Shown: piece after piece, positions 1-8,140 of the stretch
How the letters are laid out: every line of letters starts with the position of its first letter
Numbering within the stretch: position 1 is the first letter of the stretch
Origin: Marmoricola sp. Leaf446
GTDB lineage: Bacteria; Actinomycetota; Actinomycetes; Propionibacteriales; Nocardioidaceae
Direction of reading: 5' to 3'
DNA length: 64,000 nt
NCBI RefSeq assembly: GCF_001424755.1
Contig: NZ_LMRF01000006.1
Span: forward strand, 413,862-477,861
Program-made: the position numbers and the translations under genes
Notes under the pieces: model-generated
The model's database searches: none
The model's input: only the letters and a program-made list of their open reading frames with translations
What the model was told of the DNA's origin: nothing

Positions 1-41
1 CGGTCGAGGTCACGGAACGGGTCGGTGGTGCGCAGCAACAT
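1..41 (-). CDS. Hsp20-family small heat-shock protein (N-terminal fragment)
   Basis: Only the first 13 codons lie in the window. They read MLLRTTDPFRDLD, the usual opening of actinobacterial Hsp18/Hsp20 chaperones, which are ATP-independent holdases for unfolding proteins. A strong ribosome site (GAGGAGG on the minus strand, about positions 47-53) precedes the ATG. The gene is divergent from the HspR-like regulator at 158 and shares a control region rich in inverted repeats, which fits heat-shock repression. The alpha-crystallin domain lies outside the window, so the call rests on a short match plus context. Confidence 0.6.
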   Translation of the reverse strand, partial: MLLRTTDPFRDLD

Positions 42-61
42 CTCTTCCTCCTCGGAGTCGT

Positions 62-97
62 CAGGTCGTCGGGACGACCTGTAATGTCTGATACAGG
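62..97. promoter_or_regulatory. Overlapping inverted repeats between hsp20 and the MerR-type regulator
   Basis: Two palindromes share bases. caggtcgtc (62-70) pairs with gacgacctg (73-81) across 2 nt. cctgta (78-83) pairs with tacagg (92-97) across 8 nt. An AT-rich TATAGA at 101-106 can serve as the -10 of the rightward gene. The published HspR operator HAIR (CTTGAGT-N7-ACTCAAG) is not visible, so a different operator sequence is implied. The repeats are seen directly; the regulatory role is inferred. Confidence 0.5.
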
Positions 98-157
98 TTT
101 TATAGATCGACCGAGGTGCTTCTTTCAAGTCCGTCATCCACTTTTCCCGGAGGAGTC

Positions 158-460
158 GTGCCCCGTCCCCCGACCCACCACCGCGGCGTCTACGCGATCT
201 CGGTGGCCGCCGAGATGGTCGCGATGCAGGTGCAGAACCTGCGGGTCTACGAGCGGCGCGGCCTGCTGCGGCCCGACCGCACCGAGGGCGGGACCCGCCT
301 GTACAGCGCCGCGGACATCGACACGCTGCACCGCATCCGCGACCTGCTCGCCGAGGGCCTCAACCTGGTGGGCGTCGCCCGCGTGCTCGACCTCGAGGCC
401 GAGAACGCACGACTGCGGGCACGGCTGGGCTCCCGACCCCGAGCTCGGGGGCACGACTGA
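158..460 (+). CDS. HspR-like MerR-family transcriptional regulator
   Basis: This 100-residue DNA-binding protein probably represses the divergent small heat-shock gene. The GTG start at 158 follows an AGGAG site at 151-155; an upstream in-frame ATG at 116 lacks a site. Residues about 11-55 form the MerR winged helix-turn-helix (AISVAAEMV, then LRVYERRGLLRPDR and the GGTRLYS wing), and residues 60-90 form a short helix ending in a Leu/Glu/Arg-rich stretch. HspR proteins share the small size, the VISVAAE-type opening and the LRxYxRxGL motif. Most HspR genes sit in dnaK operons; this one sits beside hsp20, so it could be a dedicated paralogue. No metal-binding Cys residues are present, which argues against a metal-sensing MerR. 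Confidence 0.75.
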   Translation: MPRPPTHHRGVYAISVAAEMVAMQVQNLRVYERRGLLRPDRTEGGTRLYSAADIDTLHRIRDLLAEGLNLVGVARVLDLEAENARLRARLGSRPRARGHD

Positions 461-524
461 GGGGGTTGCCGCAGGGCGTGGCGTCGGTCACAGTGGCGGC
501 CCGTCGTACCCCGCAGGAGGACAC

Positions 525-2084
525 GTGTTCCCGGGCACCCACGCCGCCACCACCCCCGACAAGGTCGCCCTGGTGATGGCCGACACCGGTGAGACCCTGA
601 CCTACGGCGAGCTCGAGGAGCGCTCGGTCCGGCTCGCGCACGTGCTGCGCGACGGCGAGGGCACGGCCGGGTTCGCCGGTCTGACCGTCGGCGACGACGT
701 GGCGCTGCTGTCGGAGAACTCGCTGCGCTACCACGAGGTCTACTGGGCCGTCCTGCGCAGCGGCCTCTACGTCACCGCGCTCAACCACCACCTCGCGACC
801 GAGGAGCTGGTCTACATCCTGCGCGACTGCGGCGCGAGGGTGCTGGTCGCGAGCGCCGACCGGCGGGAGCAGGCGCTGGCCCTGGCCGCCGCGGTGCCGG
901 GCCTGGAGCTGCGGCTGGCCTTCGACGGCGAGGTCGAGGGCTTCGAGGACTACGAGTCGGCGCTGGCCGCCGCCTCCCCCGTGCCGTACGACGACCAGCC
1001 GGCCGGCAACGACATGCTCTACTCCTCCGGCACCACCGGCCACCCCAAGGCGATCCGGCCGAGCCTGCCCGACCGGCAGGTCGACGAGCCCGGCGACCTG
1101 CTGCTGGCGGTGTTCGCGAAGCTCTACGGCTTCGACGGCGAGACCGTCTACCTCTCCCCCGCCCCGCTCTACCACGCCGCACCGCTGCGCTTCGTCGGCA
1201 TGATCACCGCCACCGGCGGCACCGTCGTGGTGATGTCGCGCTTCGACGCCGAGCGCGCGCTGGCGCTGGTGCAGGAGCACCGGGTGACCCACAGCCAGTG
1301 GGTGCCGACGATGTTCGTGCGGATGCTCAAGCTGCCCGAGGAGGTGCGGGCGGCGTACGACGTGTCCTCGCTGCGCGTCGCGATCCACGCCGCCGCGCCG
1401 TGCCCGGTGGAGGTCAAGCAGCGGATGATGGACTGGTGGGGCCCGGTGCTGCACGAGTACTACGCCGCCACCGAGGCCGCCGGCGTCACCCTGGTCGGGC
1501 CGCAGGACTGGCTGCAGCGGCCCGGCACGGTCGGGAGGGCCGGCCTCGGCGTGGTGCACGTCTGCGACGAGTCGACGCCCGACCAGGACGAGGTGCCGAC
1601 CGGCGAAGTCGGGCTGATCTACTTCGAGCGCGAGCAGATGCCGTTCGTCTACCACCACGACCCCGACGCCACCCGCGCCGCGCAGCACCCGCGGCACGAC
1701 ACCTGGGCCACCACCGGCGACATCGGTCGCATCGACGAGGACGGCTTCGTCTACCTCACCGACCGCAAGGCGTTCATGATCATCTCGGGCGGGGCGAACA
1801 TCTATCCCCAGGAGGTCGAGGACGTCCTCACCCTGCACCCCGCCGTCCACGACGTCGCGGTGATCGGCGTGCCCGACGACGACATGGGCGAGGTCGTCAA
1901 GGCGGTCGTCCGACCCGCCGAGGACGCCACCCCCGGGCCCGACCTCGAGGCCGAGCTGATCGGCTACGTCCGCGAGCGCATCGCCCACCTCAAGGCCCCC
2001 CGCTCCGTCGACTTCGTCGACTCCCTCCCCCGCACCCCCACCGGCAAGCTGGTGAAGCGGAGGGTGCGGGAGCGGTACGTGTGA
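525..2084 (+). CDS. Acyl-CoA synthetase (AMP-binding, FadD-like)
   Basis: A 519-residue ANL-superfamily enzyme that should activate a carboxylic acid to the acyl-AMP and then the CoA thioester. The phosphate-binding loop YSSGTTGHPKA is near residues 165-175, the adenine motif YYAATEAAG near 313, the TGDIGRIDEDG motif near 403, and the C-terminal lysine motif PTGKLVKR near 505-512. The GTG start at 525 follows AGGAGG at 515-520; the open frame reaches 147 codons further up but overlaps the regulator gene and looks non-coding. It resembles the medium/long-chain FadD group found beside lipid-degradation genes, and a lipase-like hydrolase follows. Substrate cannot be read from sequence. Confidence 0.85.
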   Translation: MFPGTHAATTPDKVALVMADTGETLTYGELEERSVRLAHVLRDGEGTAGFAGLTVGDDVALLSENSLRYHEVYWAVLRSGLYVTALNHHLATEELVYILRDCGARVLVASADRREQALALAAAVPGLELRLAFDGEVEGFEDYESALAAASPVPYDDQPAGNDMLYSSGTTGHPKAIRPSLPDRQVDEPGDLLLAVFAKLYGFDGETVYLSPAPLYHAAPLRFVGMITATGGTVVVMSRFDAERALALVQEHRVTHSQWVPTMFVRMLKLPEEVRAAYDVSSLRVAIHAAAPCPVEVKQRMMDWWGPVLHEYYAATEAAGVTLVGPQDWLQRPGTVGRAGLGVVHVCDESTPDQDEVPTGEVGLIYFEREQMPFVYHHDPDATRAAQHPRHDTWATTGDIGRIDEDGFVYLTDRKAFMIISGGANIYPQEVEDVLTLHPAVHDVAVIGVPDDDMGEVVKAVVRPAEDATPGPDLEAELIGYVRERIAHLKAPRSVDFVDSLPRTPTGKLVKRRVRERYV

Positions 2085-2087
2085 GGG

Positions 2088-2121
2088 GGGCAGTTTCACC
2101 GGCCAGCCGGTGAAACTGCCC
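2088..2121 (+). terminator. Perfect 16-bp hairpin after the acyl-CoA synthetase gene
   Basis: The arms at 2088-2103 and 2106-2121 (gggcagtttcaccggc and its exact complement) pair fully around a 2-nt centre, beginning 4 bases after the stop codon. There is no T-run, so it is a GC-type hairpin terminator or an mRNA 3'-end stabiliser. Confidence 0.6.
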
Positions 2122-2204
2122 GCCGAACGCCGCATACCGGGCACCCACGGGCAGTGTTCCCCCGTCCGCCATCCGTTTCGTCCGATCCACCCCGAGGAGC
2201 CCGC

Positions 2205-3104
2205 ATGAGCCAGACCGCCCCCGAGCCGACGCCGATCGACCTGCCCAGCGCGGGCGGGGTGACCGTGCAGGCCTACCGGTGGGACCCCGAGGGCGAGCCG
2301 ACGGCGGTGGTGCGGCTGACGCACGGCATGGGTGAGCACGTACGCCGCTACGACCACCTGGCCGCGCAGCTCACCGCCCGCGGCTGGGTCGTCTACGGCC
2401 AGGACCACCGGGGCCACGGGACGACCGTGCAGCGGGCCGGGACCGAGCCGGGGGTGATCGGGGCCGAGGGGTGGACCGAGCTGGTGCGCGACGTCGGGCG
2501 GCTCGGCGACCTGGCCCGCGAGGCGCACCCGGGGCTGCCGCACGTGCTGCTCGGGCACTCGATGGGGTCCTTCGCCACCCAGCAGCACCTGCTCGACCGC
2601 GGCGACGACCCCGACGCGGTGGTGCTCACCGGCACCGCCGTCATCGACCTGCTGGAGCCCGCGCTCGACCTCGACGCCCCGCTCGACCTGTCGATGTTCA
2701 ACGCGCCGTTCGCGCCGGCGCGCACCGACTACGACTGGCTCAGCCGCGACGAGGCACAGGTGGACGCCTACGTCGCCGACCCGCTGTGCGGCTTCGGGCT
2801 GGACGGCGAGGGGGGCCGGCAGATGTTCGTGGCCGCCCGGCGGATGGCCGACCCCGACGCCGTGGCCGCGATCCCGAGCTCGCTGCCCGTGCTGGTCGCG
2901 GTCGGCACCCACGACCCGGTGGGCGGCGACCTGGCGCTGGTCAACGCCCTGGTGTCGCGCTACACCGCCGCCGGGCTCGACGACGTCACCCTGCTCACCT
3001 ACCCCGAGGCGCGGCACGAGGTGTTCAACGAGACCAACCGCGACGAGGTCGAGGCCGACGTCGTGGGCTGGGTCGCACAGCGGTTGGAGGGCCTCAGCCG
3101 CTGA
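2205..3104 (+). CDS. Alpha/beta hydrolase, monoacylglycerol-lipase-like
   Basis: A 299-residue cytoplasmic hydrolase of the serine aminopeptidase S33 / monoglyceride lipase type. The lid-side opening LTHGMGEH (about residue 37) and GQDHRGHG are the usual MGL signatures. The nucleophile Ser is in GHSMGS near residue 119, the catalytic Asp in GTHDPVG near 237, and the His in ARHEVFNE near 270. The ATG at 2205 follows GAGGAG at 2194-2199. Likely role: release of fatty acid from monoglycerides, which the upstream acyl-CoA synthetase could activate; that link is inference. The 3' end overlaps the convergent aminotransferase gene by 11 bases. Confidence 0.85.
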   Translation: MSQTAPEPTPIDLPSAGGVTVQAYRWDPEGEPTAVVRLTHGMGEHVRRYDHLAAQLTARGWVVYGQDHRGHGTTVQRAGTEPGVIGAEGWTELVRDVGRLGDLAREAHPGLPHVLLGHSMGSFATQQHLLDRGDDPDAVVLTGTAVIDLLEPALDLDAPLDLSMFNAPFAPARTDYDWLSRDEAQVDAYVADPLCGFGLDGEGGRQMFVAARRMADPDAVAAIPSSLPVLVAVGTHDPVGGDLALVNALVSRYTAAGLDDVTLLTYPEARHEVFNETNRDEVEADVVGWVAQRLEGLSR

Positions 3105-4281
3105 CCCGCGCCATCCGGGTGACCGCCTCGGTCAGCACCTCCGTGCTGGTCGCCATCGTCACCCGGACGTGGTCGAGGCCGCCGGCGCCGAACGCGGTGC
3201 CGGCGGCCAGCCCGACCCGCGAGCGCTCCAGGAACGCGCGCGCCGGGCCCGCGTCGGCGTTCATCACGCCCCGGGGCGCCGGGGCGTCGGCGTACGGCCC
3301 GGTCAGGCCCAGCCCGGAGCAGTCGAGCCAGGCCAGGAAGGTCGCCCGCGGCGGCGTCCACGAGACCTGCGGCAGGTGCTCGGCCAGCAGCGTGCCCAGC
3401 AGGTCGCGCCGGGCACGCAGCGCGGCCAGCACGTCGTCGAGCCAGGGGCCGCCATGCTGCAGCGCGGCGGTGTGGGCGAGCACGCCGAGGTGGCTCGGCC
3501 CGTGGGTGGCGACCTCGGGCAGCCGGGCCAGGTCGGCGGCCGCGTCGGGCCCGGCGACGAGCACCGCGGCCTTGAGGCCGGCGAGGTTCCACGCCTTCGA
3601 GGCCGAGGTCACCGCGAGCCCGGCGGGATCGACCGAGAGCCACGGCACGAAGCCGGGCCCGTCGAGCACCAGCGGGGCGTGGATCTCGTCGGCCACGACC
3701 CGCACTCCCGCGGCCCGTGCCAGGTCGGCCAGCGCGGTCAGCTCCTCGGCCGTGTGCACCACGCCGGTCGGGTTGTGCGGCGAGCAGAGCAGGTACGCCG
3801 CGGCCCGGCCGCCGGAGGTGGCCCGCTCGAACGCCTCGCCGAGACCCTCGAGGTCGAGCCGTCCGTCGTCGCCCAGCGGCGCCTCGAGCACCTCGCGCCC
3901 GGTGTCCTCGAGGTAGCCGAAGAACGGCGGGTAGACCGGCGGGCTGACCACCACGGTCGAGCCCGGTCCGGTCACCAGCCGCACCGCCTCGGCCACGCCG
4001 GTCATCACGTCGGCGACCAGCGCGGTGCGGGCGGGGTCGTGGCCCGACCAGCCCCAGCGCTGCTCGGCGAACGCGGCCAGCGCCTCGGCGTACGGCGTGG
4101 TGCCGGGGTAGCCGGTGTCGCCGTCGCGCACGGCCCGCACCAGGACCTCGCGGACGGGGTCGGCGAGCAGCACGTCCATCTCGGCGACCCACAGCGGCAG
4201 CACGTCGGGGTCGAACCGGTGCCACTTCATGCTCTGCCGGGTGCGCAGCTGCTCCAGGGTGAGCGCGTCGAACGGGTCCAC
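3094..4281 (-). CDS. MalY/PatB-type PLP-dependent C-S lyase / aminotransferase
   Basis: A 395-residue fold-type I PLP enzyme. The opening SMKWHRFDPDVLPLWVAEMD is diagnostic of the MalY/PatB cystathionine beta-lyase group. SPHNPTG near residue 164 and the Schiff-base Lys229 in SASKAWNL are present. Such enzymes split cystathionine or cysteine S-conjugates to pyruvate, ammonia and a thiol. The GTG start follows AGGAGG (4288-4293) at 6 nt, with a TAGCGT -10-like hexamer at 4310-4315. The next genes upstream on the same strand are a sulfonate-monooxygenase-like operon, so a shared sulfur-scavenging role is plausible but unproved. Confidence 0.82.
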   Translation of the reverse strand: MDPFDALTLEQLRTRQSMKWHRFDPDVLPLWVAEMDVLLADPVREVLVRAVRDGDTGYPGTTPYAEALAAFAEQRWGWSGHDPARTALVADVMTGVAEAVRLVTGPGSTVVVSPPVYPPFFGYLEDTGREVLEAPLGDDGRLDLEGLGEAFERATSGGRAAAYLLCSPHNPTGVVHTAEELTALADLARAAGVRVVADEIHAPLVLDGPGFVPWLSVDPAGLAVTSASKAWNLAGLKAAVLVAGPDAAADLARLPEVATHGPSHLGVLAHTAALQHGGPWLDDVLAALRARRDLLGTLLAEHLPQVSWTPPRATFLAWLDCSGLGLTGPYADAPAPRGVMNADAGPARAFLERSRVGLAAGTAFGAGGLDHVRVTMATSTEVLTEAVTRMARVSG

Positions 4282-4332
4282 GGGTGTCCTCCTGAGGGCG
4301 GGGACCCCGACGCTAGCGAGGCGGCGCGGTCC

Positions 4333-4884
4333 TCACCCCTCGTGGGCGCTGACCGACCCGAAGCCGCTGCGGTGGAAGACCAGGGGGCCGGCCTGCTCGT
4401 GCGCCGGGTGGTCGGCGTCGACCGGCGCGTGGTCGTAGCCGTGGAGGGCCAGCAGCACCAGGGTGTGGTCGCCGGCCTCGACCTCGCGGTAGATCGTGCA
4501 GTCGAACCGGGCCAGGCCGTCGTCGAGCGTCAGCGCCCCGTCGTCGTGGGAGGTCCACGCCAGGCCCTCGAAGCGCTGGCCCGCCGGCCCGGCGAGCTGG
4601 CGGCAGGCCTCGCCGTGGTGGTCCGCGAGCACCGTCACGCCGAGGTGGTCGGCACGGCGCAGCGCCGGCCAGGTGCCCGAGGAGTTGGCGACCGAGAACG
4701 ACACCAGCGGGGGCTCGAGGCTGACCGAGGTGAAGGACGACGCGGCCAGGCCGGTCGGCACGCCCGCGACGGTCGCGGCCACGGCGACGACCCCGCTGGG
4801 GAACGTCCCGAAGGCCTCGCGCAGCCGCACGGGGTCGAGGTCCTGGTTGGTCGGGAAGCTGCCCGACTGGGCGGTGACGGTCAC
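4333..4884 (-). CDS. Flavin reductase-like domain protein (DIM6/NTAB family)
   Basis: This 183-residue protein begins with the family's DPVRLREAFGTFPSGVVAVAA and continues with GLAASSFTSVSLEPPLVSFSV, the FMN-binding core of short flavin reductases that supply FMNH2 to two-component monooxygenases. The GTG start overlaps the stop of the upstream reductase gene by four bases (GTGA) and has AGGAG just ahead, so the two are translationally coupled. It is the third gene of a monooxygenase operon. It could instead be the reductase partner of an oxygenase elsewhere. Confidence 0.85.
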   Translation of the reverse strand: MTVTAQSGSFPTNQDLDPVRLREAFGTFPSGVVAVAATVAGVPTGLAASSFTSVSLEPPLVSFSVANSSGTWPALRRADHLGVTVLADHHGEACRQLAGPAGQRFEGLAWTSHDDGALTLDDGLARFDCTIYREVEAGDHTLVLLALHGYDHAPVDADHPAHEQAGPLVFHRSGFGSVSAHEG

Positions 4885-5408
4885 GGTGCTCCTGTGGTCT
4901 CGCGGTCGAGCAGCGCGCGCACGGCGGGGCGCGCCGTCGCCAGCCACGCGTCGTACGCCGCGGGGTCGTCGTGGTCGCGGTCCAGCACGTAGAGCGCCCG
5001 CGTCGGCAGCAGCGCGCCCAGCTCGGCCAGCAGCGGCCGCAGGTGGAGCTCGCCGGCCAGCGCGTGGGCGGGCGACCCGCCGAGCATCAGCGGCACCGCG
5101 ACCCCGCGCAGGCCGGTGTCGCCGGCGAAGCGGTCGAGGAACAGCTTGAGCAGGCCGGTGTAGGTCGCCTTGTACGTCGGGCTCGCGACCACCACCAGGT
5201 CGGCGGCGCCCACCTGCTCGACGAGCGCCGTCACCTCGGGCGCGGACCAGTCGAGCAGGGTGGTGCCGAGGTCGGCGAGGTCGACCACCAGGTCGGGCTC
5301 GCCGGCCAGCTCCCGGGCGACGTGCACCCCGGCGGCCCGGGTGCGGGACCCCGACCGGGGGTTGCCCACGACCACCGCGACCCGGGGACCGCCGGCCCGG
5401 TCGCTCAC
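4881..5408 (-). CDS. NADPH-dependent FMN reductase (SsuE/MsuE-like)
   Basis: A 175-residue flavodoxin-fold reductase. The phosphate-binding loop is GNPRSGSRT at about residues 14-22, and the FMN contact SPTYKATYTGLLKLFLDR lies near 80-97, as in SsuE. It should reduce FMN with NADPH and pass FMNH2 to the LLM monooxygenase encoded just upstream. The GTG start overlaps that gene's stop by four bases. Having both an SsuE-type and a DIM6-type reductase in one operon is redundant on paper and may reflect use of two nucleotides or two oxygenases. Confidence 0.85.
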   Translation of the reverse strand: MSDRAGGPRVAVVVGNPRSGSRTRAAGVHVARELAGEPDLVVDLADLGTTLLDWSAPEVTALVEQVGAADLVVVASPTYKATYTGLLKLFLDRFAGDTGLRGVAVPLMLGGSPAHALAGELHLRPLLAELGALLPTRALYVLDRDHDDPAAYDAWLATARPAVRALLDRETTGAP

Positions 5409-6553
5409 CGGGCGGAGCCGAACGGCACGGCGGCGCCCTGCTCGCGCTGCGGGTGCGGGTGGGTCCACCGGCCCCGCCGGGCCAGCTCGGGCAGCACGCC
5501 CTCGCCGAACCAGTAGGCGCCCTCGAGGTGGGGGTAGGCCGAGAGCACGAACTCCTCGATGCCGATCTCGGCGTACTCCTCGATCCGGTCGGCCACCTCC
5601 TCGTGCGACCCCACCAGGGCGGTCCCGGCGCCGCCGCGCACCAGGCCGACACCGGCCCAGACGTTGGGGTGGATCTCCAGCCCGTCCTTGGAGCCGCCGT
5701 TGAGGGCGAGCATCCGGCGCTGCCCCTCGGACTCGCTCCGGCGCAGCCCGTCCTGGACCTTCTTCACCGACGCGGGGTCGATGGCGTCGAGCAGCCGGTC
5801 GGCCTCGGCCCACGCCTCGGCCGAGGTGTCGCGGTTGATGGTGTGCATCCGGATGCCGAAGCGCACCTCGCGGCCCTCGTCGGCGGCGAGCTTGCGGATC
5901 CACTCGACCTTCTGGCGCACGGCGTCCGGCGGCTCGCCCCAGGTCAGGTAGACGTCGGCGTGCCGCGCGGCCACCGCGCCGGCGGCGGGCGAGGACCCCC
6001 CGAAGTAGATCTCCGGCAACGGGTCGGGGACGTGCGCGAGCACGGCGTCCTCGACGTGGACGTGCTCGCCCTCGAAGGTGACCGCCTCCCCCGTCCAGAG
6101 CCGACGCACCACCTCGAGGAACTCCCCGGCGCGGGCGTAGCGGGCGTCCTTGTCGAGGAAGTCGCCGAACATCCGCTGCTCGTGGCTCTCCCCGCCCGTC
6201 ACCACGTTGAGCAGCAGCCGGCCGCCCGTGCGGTTCTGGAAGGTGCCGGCCATCTGGGCGGCGAGGAACGGCGAGGTCAGGCCGGGACGGAAGGCGACCA
6301 GGAACTTCAGCCGCTCCGAGACCTGGCTCAGCATCGCGGTGGACAGCCAGGCGTCGTCGCACCAGGCGCCGGTCGGCGTCAGCGCGGCCTCGAAGCCGAC
6401 GTCCTCCGCTGCGCGGGCGATCTGGCCCAGGTAGGAGATCGACGCCGGTCGACCGGAGGCCCCGGCGCTCACGCCGTGGCCGCCCCCGACGATCTGGCGG
6501 CCGTCACCGCCGTTGGTCGGCAGGAACCAGTGGAACCGCAGCTGGTCGCTCAC
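5405..6553 (-). CDS. ssuD: FMNH2-dependent alkanesulfonate monooxygenase-like enzyme (SsuD/LLM family)
   Basis: A 382-residue luciferase-like TIM-barrel enzyme of the usual SsuD length. It opens with LRFHWFLPTNGGDGR and carries SYLGQIARAAEDVGFEAALTPTGAWCDD and FLVAFRPGLTSP, features of SsuD that oxidise C1-C14 sulfonates to aldehyde and sulfite. The GTG start follows a perfect AAGGAGG. It is the first gene of a three-gene coupled operon with two flavin reductases. No ABC sulfonate transporter is adjacent, unlike the classic ssuEADCB operon, so the natural substrate could differ (for example methanesulfonate or a sulfone). The divergent aldehyde dehydrogenase could remove the aldehyde product. 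Confidence 0.8.
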   Translation of the reverse strand: MSDQLRFHWFLPTNGGDGRQIVGGGHGVSAGASGRPASISYLGQIARAAEDVGFEAALTPTGAWCDDAWLSTAMLSQVSERLKFLVAFRPGLTSPFLAAQMAGTFQNRTGGRLLLNVVTGGESHEQRMFGDFLDKDARYARAGEFLEVVRRLWTGEAVTFEGEHVHVEDAVLAHVPDPLPEIYFGGSSPAAGAVAARHADVYLTWGEPPDAVRQKVEWIRKLAADEGREVRFGIRMHTINRDTSAEAWAEADRLLDAIDPASVKKVQDGLRRSESEGQRRMLALNGGSKDGLEIHPNVWAGVGLVRGGAGTALVGSHEEVADRIEEYAEIGIEEFVLSAYPHLEGAYWFGEGVLPELARRGRWTHPHPQREQGAAVPFGSAR

Positions 6554-6693
6554 GATCGCCTCCTTGTTGAGGTGTATCTCGATCAGGTCACTCGACAATG
6601 TACGCCGGTGCACCACCTGTCGTGCGCCGTGCCCGACCCGTGGGCCGCCGACCCGCCGTTGTGCGGGCCGGGGTCGTCGGCGACGCTGGGGGC

Positions 6694-8109
6694 ATGACCA
6701 CCCTGGACAGCCCGCCGGCCGACGACACCCGCGAGGCACCCGAGCTGCTCGTGCCGCGGCTGCGGGCGGCGTACACCTCGGGCCGGACGCGCTCCCTGGC
6801 CTGGCGCCACGAGCAGCTCGCCGCGCTGAAGCGGATGCTGGTCGAGCGCGAGGCGGAGTTCACCGCGGCGCTCGTCGAGGACCTCGGCCGGCCGCCGTTC
6901 GAGGCGTGGGCCGCCGACCTGCGCGCGAGCGTGCGCGAGGTCGAGGACCTGCAGGAGAACCTCGAGGCCTGGACCGCGCCCCGCCGGCAGAAGGTGCCGG
7001 CGCTGTTCAAGCCGGCCAAGGCCTCGGTCGTGGTCGAGCCGCTGGGCGTGGCCCTGGTGATCGGTCCGTGGAACTACCCCGTGCAGCTGCTGGCCTGCCC
7101 GCTCGCGGCGGCGCTCGCCGCCGGCAACGCCGTCGTGCTCAAGCCCTCGGAGGTCGCGCCGGCCACCTCGCGCGCCTTCGCCCGCTGGGTGCCCGCCTAC
7201 CTCGACCCGGCCGCGGTGGCGGTCGTCGAGGGCGGCGTGCCGGAGACCACGGCCCTGCTCGAGCAGCGCTTCGACCACGTCTTCTACACCGGCAACGGCA
7301 CCGTGGGCCGCATCGTGGCGCAGGCGGCCGCGAAGCACCTGACCCCGGTCACCCTCGAGCTCGGCGGCAAGTCGCCGGTGATCGTGGCGCAGGACGCCAA
7401 CGTGCGGCTCGCCGCGAGCCGGGTGGCGTTCTCGCGCTTCCTCAACTCCGGTCAGACCTGCGTCGCCTCGGACCACGTCTACGTGCACCGCGACGTCGAG
7501 CAGGCCTTCCTCGACGCGCTGGCGGCCGAGATCCGCACGCGCTACGGCGCCGACCCGCGCACGTCGGCCGACTTCGGCCGCATGGTCAACCGGCGCCACA
7601 CCGAGCGGGTCCAGGCGCTGCTCGACGGCGGCGGCCACGAGGTGGTCGTCGGCGGCGAGGTCGACCTCGAGGAGCGGTACGTCGCCCCGACGGTCGTGCG
7701 GACCACCGACCTCGACTCCCCGCTGATGCGCGAGGAGATCTTCGGCCCGGTGCTGCCCGTGCTCACCTTCACCGACCTCGACGAGGTGTGCGCGACGATC
7801 ACCGCGGGCGACAAGCCGCTCGCGCTCTACCTGTTCACCGGCTCCGACGCGGTCGTCGACCAGGTGCTCGCGAGCACGTCGTCGGGCGGGGTCTGCGTCA
7901 ACGACGCCCTCACCCACCTGCTGGTGTCCTCGCTGCCCTTCGGCGGCGTCGGCGAGAGCGGCTACGGCAGCTACCACGGCCGGTGGGGCGTGGACACCTT
8001 CAGCCACCACAAGGCGGTCTACCGCCGGCCGTCGTGGCACCGCGACCTGCCCCTGCTCAACCCGCCCTACGGCCGGTTCAAGCAGCGGGCCGCCCGCCGG
8101 CTGTTCTGA
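6694..8109 (+). CDS. NAD(P)-dependent aldehyde dehydrogenase (ALDH3-like)
   Basis: A 471-residue aldehyde dehydrogenase of the compact class 3 type. It carries GPWNYPVQLLACPLAAALAAGNAVVLKPSE for dinucleotide binding, the general base Glu222 in LELGGKSP and the nucleophile Cys256 in NSGQTCVAS. The class 3 C-terminal signature LPFGGVGESGYGSYHG is also present. The ATG at 6694 has only a weak purine stretch upstream; a GACGCT hexamer six bases ahead could be a -10 giving a leaderless transcript. Divergent from the SsuD-like operon across 140 bases. Confidence 0.85.
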   Translation: MTTLDSPPADDTREAPELLVPRLRAAYTSGRTRSLAWRHEQLAALKRMLVEREAEFTAALVEDLGRPPFEAWAADLRASVREVEDLQENLEAWTAPRRQKVPALFKPAKASVVVEPLGVALVIGPWNYPVQLLACPLAAALAAGNAVVLKPSEVAPATSRAFARWVPAYLDPAAVAVVEGGVPETTALLEQRFDHVFYTGNGTVGRIVAQAAAKHLTPVTLELGGKSPVIVAQDANVRLAASRVAFSRFLNSGQTCVASDHVYVHRDVEQAFLDALAAEIRTRYGADPRTSADFGRMVNRRHTERVQALLDGGGHEVVVGGEVDLEERYVAPTVVRTTDLDSPLMREEIFGPVLPVLTFTDLDEVCATITAGDKPLALYLFTGSDAVVDQVLASTSSGGVCVNDALTHLLVSSLPFGGVGESGYGSYHGRWGVDTFSHHKAVYRRPSWHRDLPLLNPPYGRFKQRAARRLF

Positions 8110-8140
8110 TCCCGGGTCCCGCTCCGGTCACGCGTGGCCG

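Noticed and set aside
360-3017. An 885-codon open frame on the minus strand opposite the acyl-CoA synthetase and hydrolase
   Set aside because: It is a by-product of very high GC in the real genes: the translation is low-complexity His/Arg/Gly/Val with no motif, and it spans two intergenic regions.
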